In this document: one piece after another, positions 55,429-64,000 of the stretch
How the letters are laid out: each line of letters opens with the position of its first letter
How positions within the stretch are numbered: position 1 is the first letter of the stretch
Assembly: GCA_940671915.1 (NCBI GenBank)
Contig: CALNVZ010003426.1
Span: 40,538,959 to 40,602,958, forward strand
DNA: 64,000 nucleotides
Direction of reading: 5' to 3'
Source of the DNA: Paracentrotus lividus
Lineage: Eukaryota > Echinodermata > Echinoidea > Camarodonta > Echinidae
The notes under the pieces: model-generated
Databases searched by the model: none
Seen by the model: only the letters and a program-made list of their open reading frames with translations
What the model was told of the DNA's origin: nothing
Position numbers and translations under genes: made by a program

Positions 55429-56375
55429 CACTGTTCGTCATAAGATAAAGGTGGAATATTTTTTTCTGGCTCCAGCGACTGTATGTTGCTCCTGCTTCAA
55501 TTTCTTGAATGTGTTTATCACCGTTTTCATTTTCCGGGATCCTGGCTATATCTTGGACGTTCCTTTAACCCTTCCCGGGGATTTTTCTTCCAAAAAGTTT
55601 GTCGCCCCCAAGATGGCAGTTTTTTGTAAAATTTTCTTATTTTGGGGCCCCTTTTTGTTTACGCGACCCACCAAGGCCCCCTCAGTCCTACCACAAGGAA
55701 ACACGTCTGAGGTATAGAGTTGTTAATGTTCTTTAGGTTAAATCTAGTTTTATGGTTACAGGATCTACCCTCATTGGGGAGGGGTCAAAATTAATTTTGA
55801 TTGGGGTTCAACATTGATTTTATTCATTTTTACACGATGGAAATTTCTATCTTCCCTAAGTTGTATTATAAAATCTCAGCCAAACATAAATCAAAATGAT
55901 ATATTATTCATACACACGATTTACAACCTTTTAATCGAGGCTACAACAAAGATTTAGGGGAAAGTGACATCAGGTTAAAGGTTTAAAAAAAAAAAAAAAA
56001 AAATATTCCGAATTTTAACCAATCACACTTTTTACTTCAACCCCTCCCATAGACAGGAGACCTAAGCCTGTTCCCATAAATCTAGATTTAACTTAAAGAA
56101 CAATATAAACAATACACATCAGATGCGTTTTCTGGGGCTAGGACTGAGGGGGCTTGATCGGCCGGGTAAACAAAAAGTGGCCCCAAAATGAGAAAAAATG
56201 ACAAAAATGGGCATCATGGGGGTAGACAAAACTTTTTTTGGAAAAAAAATCCCCGTGAAGGGTTGGGAAAATGTTCAAGATATAGCCAGGATCCCGAAAA
56301 TTAAAAGCAGGGAAAAACATATTCAAGAAATTAAATGAGCGGCAAAAAAATATTTCACCTTTATGGCGGACAGTG
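55429..56375. mobile_element. 0.95-kb foldback element, CACTG ends
   Basis: Begins 'cactgttcgtcataa' and ends 'ttatggcggacagtg'. Inside, 'cgggatcctggctatatctt' mirrors 'agatatagccaggatcccg', and 'ggccccctcagtcctacc' mirrors 'ggctaggactgagggggc'. The arms run about 370 bases with a short centre near 55,900-56,000 that includes a poly-A run. Small frames on both strands are by-products of the arms. No transposase. Confidence 0.8.
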
Positions 56376-56545
56376 TGTTTCTTTCGTTTATTAGTTAATG
56401 AGGTGAATATTTTTTTTCTTTATATATATTTCGTATCTTTATTCATGTAACAATTTTTCTTGCATGATTACATGTTCAACATATAATTGCTCTTTTACAT
56501 AAATATTATCAATTTAATTCATGAACTTTATGGGATTGTAGCCCA

Positions 56546-57460
56546 GACTTTTTAATCCACTGGATTTGTTCCAATATATGTATTTATTTATATAATTTAC
56601 AGAGTAGACAAAGAAACATAATGGGAAATAATATCCCTACTGTATTGTGTTAAATAAATATTATTATTATACATGTTTTAAAATACATATTATTTAATAA
56701 CTTTAAATGGACCCCATGAAAAAAAATGAAATGGGATATCCGCCATACATTATTTATTATTTATGTATGATTTACCATGAATACTTTTAACTTGTTGATA
56801 TGGAAATAAAAACAAACATGTGTTATCATAATGAATACAATATAATTTTTTGCTGTTTTATATAAAAGTTGGGGGACAGTTGATTATCAATGATCAGAGT
56901 TCATTAAATAGTAACTTTTTAATCCACTGGATTTGTTCAAGTATATTTATTTATTCATATAATTTACAGAGTAGACAAAGAAACATAATGGGAAATAGGT
57001 TTTGTATTCCTCCTGTATTGTATTATTATTAATATTATACATGTTATCCATATTATTTAATTACATTGATAGGCCCCATGGAAGAACAGATGAATCATGT
57101 AAATTGCACTGAAATGGGCTACCCGCCATACATTTATTATTTATGAATAATATTTACCATGTGTATTTTAACTTGATTACATGGAAATACAATACAATAT
57201 ACTTTCTGTTGTTATATTTAGGTTGGGATCAATGATCAGAGTTCCAATAATGACTTTTTGATCCACTAGATTTGTTTCACCATGTATGTATTCATATATT
57301 TACAGAGTAGACAAAGACATATAATAGAAAATTATATTATGTGTAAATCATAATGAAAAAAAATAAATAACATAATGTATTTGTTGTTTAATATATAGTT
57401 TTGGGAACATTGTTTTAAAGGGTTGATTGTCAATGACCAGAGTTCCAGTAATGTTATTTT
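56546..57460. repeat. Tandem repeat, unit about 350 bp, 2.6 copies
   Basis: 'ctttttaatccactggattt' starts units at 56,548 and 56,915, with 'ctttttgatccactag' at 57,254. Each continues with 'acagagtagacaaaga' and 'ccgccatacat' and ends near 'atgatcagagttc'. Confidence 0.85.
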
Positions 57461-57479
57461 AAACTGTTCGTCTAACAAA

Positions 57480-57975
57480 AGTAGGTCAAATTCTCAAATT
57501 GTCTAATACCACATGGGCTAAACTCAGTAGGCCCGTATTTTATACAAAACCAAAAGACTGACTTTGTAGGAGTTGAAGTTTATTGCAGGCGCGGATCCAA
57601 GAAAATCGAATTGAATGCATTTCGGGGCCCAATTGTCTGGGGACAAAAGCGGCTCTATTATGTTTACGCATGGGCCCGGTAAGTTCATTGTGTGACTCCA
57701 GTCTGCGTCCGCTACTGTATTGTGCCATCCTTTTATCTGACACACCAGCCAAAAGGATCTAACAAACCGTACAATCTTTAACTCATACAAACTCAGCCTT
57801 CAGTTCAGAATCACTTGGTCTAATGACCGCTTTGTATAATTGCCGTTTAGTGTAATAGCCAAATTGTCTAATTGAATTTTCGTCTAATTCCCAAAATAAA
57901 TATTTGATCTATTACCAGTCTGTTACAGGATTTGAGCAAGTGGTGTAAGACCAATTGGACATTAGACCAAATGAC
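57480..57975. repeat. TCTAAT-word foldback, interrupted
   Basis: 'aaattgtctaat', 'cgtctaattccc' and 'tattaccagtctgttacagg', followed by the inverse 'agaccaattggacattagac'. The family is that of 12,010-12,480 and 31,628-31,915. The part at 57,520-57,790 appears to be unrelated sequence inside it. Confidence 0.55.
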
Positions 57976-58411
57976 GAATTTCCGAAAGATACTGGGAAAT
58001 ACGACGTGTGTACTTAATAATATTATTTTGTTACATCGAATTGTTAACATCGCGGTTTTTGTGGAAATTAATAAGCTGCCTTTTCAGCCGATGAGCAGGC
58101 ACGTTTTTATGATTGAGAAGGGAAACAAATATAATCGAAGATTTTATTTTTTACCCAAGCAATTTAATTTTGCCATTCTAAAACAAAAAGTTTGCCTTAG
58201 GGCGTAGTCAATAAGATTCTTTAATTTTTCTTATCTTCCCACCGTCGTATAATAATTATGGATTTAATGATTATGGATAAGCTTTATGACCTGAATAGTT
58301 TTATTTGTAGCTTAATATCTTTCTGTCCGCATGACATCATCTTGATTTGTAAATTATCTTAATTAAAATCAGGTCGCGAAATTTCAACTGCTCTTCTTCT
58401 ATCTCTGTCTG

Positions 58412-58442
<31 letters not shown>

Positions 58443-58806
58443 GCTCTCTCTCTCTGCCTCTCTCTCTGTCTCTGTCTCTCTCTCTAAGTATCCACATGGA
58501 ATCTATATTCCCATCTGTTTCACCGTGTCTATCCGTCTATTCACACAATCATATAAATATACACTCCACCTCTCTTTTTCTCTCTCTTCTTGCCTGATTT
58601 TCTTTCCTCCATGTTGCCTCTAACCATGCTTACAGACGGCGGGATGACAGGAAAGAGAAATATGAATGCATAATTATCACTCCATATCACTTTCTTCAAA
58701 GGGTTCAACAATCAAGCTTGTACTTTCGAGACTAGCATGACGCCTTAAGGTCTTAATAATATTAGACATAGGACGCATACTGATAATACTTTGTTTTTAT
58801 AATATA
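57976..58806. other. Gene-free region
   Basis: Non-coding, with a (CT)n tract at 58,422-58,485. Confidence 0.5.
58422..58485. repeat. (CT)n microsatellite
   Basis: Imperfect CT repeats preceded by a C run. Confidence 0.93.
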
Positions 58807-59050
58807 TGAAGAGGTCATTTCCAAAAGGTACTACATCCATATTTGTTAATTCGGAGAAAAACACGTTTTTTTAAAAAATTTTCATTGATAGGAGTGTCTG
58901 TTTGGAATTAAACTTTCACAGATTGTTCTACTCTATGATACTAAAGGGAAACCAGTCTTACAAAAATCTAGGTCAGCAAGTTTATCTGTAAATGAATTTT
59001 TAATTTTTTGTTCTGTTGGATGTAGTACCTTTTGGAAACGAAATGTCTCA
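58807..59050. mobile_element. MITE, GTACTACATCC type
   Basis: 244 bases. The left arm is 'tgaagaggtcatttccaaaa' then 'ggtactacatcca'. The right arm is 'tggatgtagtaccttttgga' then 'aacgaaatg'. It has the same length and arm pattern as 27,961-28,202. Confidence 0.8.
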
Positions 59051-59365
59051 GAGTATGTAAATCACCATGTATCTCAGCAATTTTTTTATTCAAAAGGGAA
59101 CATTTTGAACTATTTCATATTGCTTTAAATCATATCAATTCTACTCCACGTGAAATGTAAATCTAACGTATGACATTAAATCTTAACATAAAGACGCGTC
59201 CATTATTTGGGAGGCGGAGGAAAACGCAACATTACATTCATGATTTAGTGGAAATACATGCATGTGAGCGGCGCAGAAAATTATACGGCTCTACATTATG
59301 TATTCACAACAAGCCCGCGCTAACGGCGGGAAGCGAACCGATTGACAACTGCATGCAATTATACT

Positions 59366-59593
59366 TATGCTACAGTCACACAGACACTTACGTTATAGTT
59401 AGTCCGGTTGCGTCCAAAAATTATTTTCTTTTCTGCGGATCCCACGGATGCCTACCGTATATTCAGCCATAGAAATATTGATAATTTCATTCATTGCATT
59501 TCATTTATTGGGGATCCGCAGAAAAGAAAATAATTTTTGGACGCAACCGGACGTAACTATACGTAAGTGCCTGGTGTGACTGTAGCATTAGCG
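59366..59593. mobile_element. Hairpin MITE of about 228 bp
   Basis: The left arm 'tgctacagtcacacagacac' through 'ttttctgcggatccc' pairs with the right arm 'ggggatccgcagaaaagaaa' through 'gtgtgactgtagcat' over about 75 bases. A 100-codon frame that overlaps its left arm is not considered a gene. Confidence 0.85.
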
Positions 59594-60500
59594 TACAAAA
59601 ACTCGCCTAAGAAAACTTCCCTGTCGGTAAAATGGTATTATCAGTCGATCCGTTCGGAGGAAATTCGTCATGGACATGAAATAAATAATTTGAACTATCA
59701 TAGTTTTCGTAGGTAAATGCTTCAGACCAGATTGGGGAAAAAGTCATTTTGCAAGCTATAACACCATTGTGCTAAAGTTGTAATCAGAATCTTATTATTC
59801 ACATAGATTGATGTTCCTAACGATTATTGATATAAATGTGATCTTGTCACATTTTTGCGAAGACGCCGTCCACATGCGATATGCATGTGATATGCGGAAA
59901 TATTGACCCATCGAGTAAAGATTCGTTTGTGATAATGTTCAAAGTGACAGGACTTTTTTTTAACCACATCGAAATGAATGTACCATATTTGGAAAGCTGA
60001 GAATTCAGCTTTTAAAACTGCTTGATCATTAAGGTGAATATAATTATGCGTAATCGATGAAGATGACTATACAGCGTATGAGCTATTTTGAGAGCAAAAT
60101 TGGCCATATTGTACAGGAATTTGCTCTTACTAGGATTTCGAATTGACTCGAGTGACAGGACTTTTTTTTCCCTTTGCAATAAATTATTCCTATTTTGAAA
60201 AATTCAGACTCTTAGCGTACTTATTCAAGTTGATCATTTCTTTTGAAAAGGTAGTTGCTCGCCATAATCAAGAAAACAAAGTGAAAAACTGTGCAAATTA
60301 CAAAAAGTCTATGCCGCGTTCGCTTTGCGTAGAGTGATAGCGCCTTTCCTATAAGTTTACAACTAGAATGATATGAGATGCCATGTTTTGAAAAAAAATA
60401 AAATTGTGTTCAGTACCATAAGCTTATCAAATTTCACTGATGCTCTGGCGAAGCCAGCCAACTACGCATTATTTACATGCAATAAAAACAAGTACAAGGG
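59594..60500. other. Gene-free region
   Basis: Two short direct words, 'gtgacaggacttttttt' at about 59,945 and 60,152, and no gene. Confidence 0.5.
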
Positions 60501-60510
60501 ACTAAATAAA

Positions 60511-60771
60511 AGTGGATGTAGTACCTTTTGGAAACGAACTGAAATGAATGTAGTACCTAGTGGAAATATAATGATTTTTTAAAGTAATTTGTTCACCCTT
60601 CCCATTGAAAATTCATGTTTCTGTTTGTAACAGTGTGTAGAGGTGCTAAATGTGAGTAGATTAGGCCTACTGTAAAAAAAAACAAAAAACAAAACAAAAA
60701 CAAAAAAAAAAAAAAAAAACAAAAAAATTGATGGAAAATGGATGTAGTACCTTTTGGAAATGAGCTCTTCA
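60511..60771. mobile_element. Fragments of the GTACTACATCC MITE
   Basis: The end sequence 'ggatgtagtaccttttggaa' occurs at 60,513 and 60,740, with a degraded one at 60,548, all in the same orientation with a poly-A stretch between. These look like nested or recombined element ends. Confidence 0.65.
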
Positions 60772-61517
60772 TATATGTTATGGACAATATAGTCATCCGG
60801 GTTAACATATAGGTTTGTTTCATTGAAGTTGAAGAAAGTCTGTAAGGATTCAGAAAGGGATATTTAGAATTCAATGGAAAAAAAAGGGGGGAATGGGGGA
60901 ACAAAATAAAAAGATGGAGAATAAAAATCATGATTATGGAATAGAAATAGTCATGTAAAACAAAAGGGCGACTATGTGAACGAAGAGACAATGTTCAATC
61001 AATTTTCGGGAGAAGGAGAGGTAAGATACGTTTTTTTATTTATTTTTTATTTTTTATTTATTTATTTTTTTACAATAGGCCTAAATAACAACAAAGTAGC
61101 AATTATTGAAAACATTTTCACAATAAATAAAAACAATTTCCAATGATGCATAATATAAGATAGAGAAGAAGGAAGAAGGAAAGAACGGGATCGAAGAAAG
61201 TGTAAAACAACAACAACAGCAGCATCAACGTTGTATTATACAAACTATATACTGCACAGTAACTGGATAAGAATAATTATTTTGTTTTAAGAAGGAAGGA
61301 GGCCCAATATTACCGTTCGAGATTGTTTTTTTCTCTTAAAAGGTCATTTTAGCCCCTAGGGGCTTTCATTTATAACCTATAAGCTTGAATAATAATCGTG
61401 CTTGTCAAAAGGGGAAGGAAAAGGGGGTGTGTTGCCAATTTTACTTCCACGCCCCTTTTATGTTTTGTAGGAGGGGTTTTCGATGGAAAGGCGGAGCTTA
61501 AATGAAAACAGAAAAAA

Positions 61518-61574
<57 letters not shown>

Positions 61575-62390
61575 AGAAGAAAAAGGGGGAAGACTTTCCT
61601 GGCATTAATTTGACTTAAATTAAATCCTGTAAAGATCAGTGTAAGAGTGGGGTAATCCGATTAAAATAAGTTATTAATTTTCAGTCATGTGCTTACCCTA
61701 AAAATTGTAAAAAAAAAAGAAAAAAAAAAAACCATAGTTTTTTTAAAAATACCATAGTTTGCAAATACTGCGATAAAAAATTATAACAAATCTTTTCAGA
61801 GCTACAGTCTTAAAACTTACGTGGCTTCATCAAAACCTTATCATTTTCCAGTTCAATTTATTTATTTTTGGTTAGACCTATAATAATCAACAAAAAGAAA
61901 ATCCCAACTCATGCTACACACTGACTTTGGATAATTTTGTTTCTTGATATATCAGGTTCAAATTGCCAAGATGATTTTGACGGATTTTCTACTGCCTTTT
62001 CAAGAAAGCTTTGCCCTAATGACATTTACTTAACGTAATTTTACAAAGACCATATTTTCTCTTATTCTTCTCAACAAAATATCCCCACGAAACTAATAAA
62101 TATTCAAATTGTTGACCCAACATGGTTATTGAATGTTAATTTGTAGAAAGTAAGATACCTGTTCGTATTCCCTCGTAACTGTACCGCACAGAAAACATAA
62201 ATTATGACAATAGAGAGTTTCTGAATCTGTCGACGTGCGGCCTGGCTGAGACAATGAAAGGCAGCTTTTGTAATTATAATAATGATGGTGGCTTCTCCAC
62301 GCGTGACGCTTACTGATCTGAACAGTGGTGACGCCATCGTACTGGACAGCTAAGACAAGCCATTTCAAGTTCTTAATTCAGCCTGTTGAC
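60772..62390. other. Gene-free region
   Basis: AT-rich with A runs at 61,521-61,572 (52 A) and near 61,710-61,731. The phenylalanine-rich frame near 60,600-60,990 is low complexity. No gene is supported. Confidence 0.5.
61521..61572 (+). repeat. Poly-A run of 52
   Basis: The longest homopolymer in the window. Confidence 0.95.
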
Positions 62391-62425
62391 CTATAAAAGG
62401 CTTTGAGCGCAACTCGTGAAGAAGA
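62391..62425 (+). promoter_or_regulatory. Possible TATA box
   Basis: TATAAAAG at 62,392-62,399 within 'cctataaaaggctttgagcg' is a good core match. A start about 30 bases on would fall near 62,423. No convincing downstream coding exon supports it. Confidence 0.25.
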
Positions 62426-62479
62426 CCCATTATTACTTTAATCATTTAACAAAAAACTTCCACTCTTTACCTCTCAACC

Positions 62480-62545
62480 TAGTTCAGGCGTTCCGCATTC
62501 CCGATATAGGTAAATGTTGTGGGTTCGAATCTGACTTTACTTTGA
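62480..62545 (+). repeat. tRNA-like (SINE) fragment, weak
   Basis: 'tgggttcgaatctgac' is a good B-box preceded by 'agttcaggcgttccgcattc'. Stem pairing is poor, so it is at most a decayed SINE head. Confidence 0.25.
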
Positions 62546-64000
62546 TTTGTACACCGATCGAGGATCCGATTTATCATACGTTTTTCAAACAGTCGTATAC
62601 TAATTGCAGATTGCAGAGATGACAATATGACAGTCAGTGAGTGATCATCCAGTTAAACTCGTCCGTCATCGCAAATTATCCTTTCGCCACATGCGGTTCG
62701 ACCGAGAAACCGAGATGATGGTCCAAATCAACCCCTCACCTTTGGGATATGTCAACTCCAGGTACCCGTGGTGGTCTCAACGGTAGCTTAATCATGGTTG
62801 TATTTAAAGAGAGAAAATGAGTGTACGCACTACAAAAACTACATACAATGCAAAAAATCATATATTATATTGAAGGAAAATTGCCCCCTCCCACCAGGCG
62901 AAGGGGGGGGGGGGATTCACTCATAGGCAACCTTGCTAGGAATTAAATATAGGCCTAACACAAAGTACGCACTATTCTGTTGGGGGAGGTGTAATAATTT
63001 GCAATAATTTGAGTTCCTTTTCAGGTAAATAGTATTTTGGGGTTTATTTTCGCTTCTGGATCCGCACAGAGACGATGAATTGCCTCAAGTAAAATAGGAA
63101 GGGGCGATATTTTATGTTACCACTATGAAATGTGCAATATATTAAAGAGAGTAAATAAAGGGCAGGCAAATAAAGTGAATAAAAAAAGGGAGAGAGAAAG
63201 AGAGAGAGAGAAAGAGAGAGAAAGAGAGAGAGTGAGAGAGAGAAGAAAAAAGTACATATATGATTATTGCATTACAATTGGCGGCAGCGGTGGGATATGG
63301 CAGGTCTGCAGGTATGGATACGGACACAACTTGCAATCCTTGAACCATGGAGTAGTATCCATGCTTGAACCAAGACGAACTCTGTCAGTACGTCTAGGAG
63401 TACAGTAATGACCATCTCATAATTATAATCATCTGCAGTATAATGGTAATAAAATGCACTCTTCGTGTAGTTTTACAGTTCAGACTTTCCGTTATACGAA
63501 ACACATCTGAAAAAGGTTAGTGCCTGTAAACTAAGCTAACACCCTCAAGATGAATGACTCATAGTGCCGGTACGGAGCACAGGATGAGGTTAATCTAAAA
63601 ATGAAACTGCAGTTGACATAATTATCATCATCGCAAAAAAAAAAAAAAAAAAAAAAATTCATGTCATCTGAGAACGAATAATTAGGCTAGACTTCTTCTC
63701 CTTATAGAGCAAGGTGTGAAATATCAAACTCATCTTTAGACATGGGTGGTCTCCGCTCCCTTAATTTTGATGAAAATAACCAAAACTCTGGTACTTGTAC
63801 TCTGGTAAGTTTGCCTCACATTGTGCGATTGGCTGCCACTGGATTAACTAAAAAATTTATTTAAACATGGTTTATACAATAATTAAAAGGTAATTCCTGT
63901 GAAACTTATAACCTGAATTACTGTATGAACAGAAACATCGAGATTACAGAGTGTTATGGCCTTTTTATTTCTAGATAATGGGGAAAAGGCCGAAACTTGA
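62546..64000. other. Gene-free right edge
   Basis: Contains a G-run MITE-like spot at 62,895-62,930 ('ggggggattcactcatagg', compare 31,383), a GA microsatellite at 63,188-63,242 and a poly-A near 63,635-63,657. No gene is seen. Confidence 0.5.
63188..63242. repeat. (GA)n microsatellite
   Basis: Interrupted GA repeats. The arginine-glutamate frame across it is an artefact. Confidence 0.93.

Noticed and set aside
59170..59472. 100-codon plus-strand gene
   Set aside because: Its second half is the arm of a hairpin MITE and no splice or domain evidence exists.
60593..60991. 132-codon minus-strand frame
   Set aside because: Phenylalanine-rich from A-rich DNA and overlapping MITE ends.
63130..63408. 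Arginine-glutamate repeat protein
   Set aside because: Translation of a GA microsatellite with no splice or domain support.

Overview
The window is eukaryotic genomic DNA: AT-rich, intron-rich, full of short palindromic transposons, microsatellites and homopolymer runs. It is most likely from an echinoderm, probably a sea urchin. That call rests on decayed leucine-rich-repeat (LRR) units of the style abundant in sea urchin NACHT-LRR genes, a tRNA-derived SINE, and many foldback elements. The species call is an inference.

One gene can be read with confidence: NUP205, the large alpha-helical scaffold nucleoporin of the inner ring of the nuclear pore. It lies on the minus strand. I could place 24 coding exons from 39,936 down to 12,497, numbered 2 to 25 because one short upstream coding exon is expected but was not found. 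Acceptors, donors and reading phases agree at every junction except one. The joined exons give about 1,549 codons, close to the length expected for vertebrate NUP205 over the same stretch. The last roughly 450 residues are not in the window.

Layout from left to right. 1-3,930: degenerate satellite of about 135 bp per unit. 4,235-11,433: a second, direct copy of 11,533-19,025, carrying exons 25 to 21 with small indels in every exon; it looks like unpolished long-read sequence or, less likely, a decayed duplication. 11,533-16,400: the intact exons 25 to 21, including a partial duplicate of exon 21 just upstream of the real one. 16,400-21,875: a large intron holding a decayed LRR array on the opposite strand. 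21,876-39,936: exons 20 to 2, with introns carrying MITEs, a SINE, LINE tails and a 1.3-kb foldback element with target-site duplication. 40,960-43,910: three clusters of an unusual foldback family built from the palindrome GAGACGTCTC. 46-48.2 kb: a possible inserted element, a possible small pair of exons and a noisy 120-bp tandem repeat. 48.3-50.1 kb: decayed LINE with reverse-transcriptase and 3'-tail remains. 51.2-51.9 kb: a possible promoter with two perfect CRE palindromes in front of a 68-codon candidate first exon on the plus strand. 52-64 kb: mostly non-coding, with further foldbacks and tandem repeats.

The parts that may be least described are the GAGACGTCTC foldback family, the TCTAAT-word foldback minisatellites next to two NUP205 donors, the 1.3-kb hairpin element, and the alternative 'poison' acceptor made by the exon 21 duplicate.
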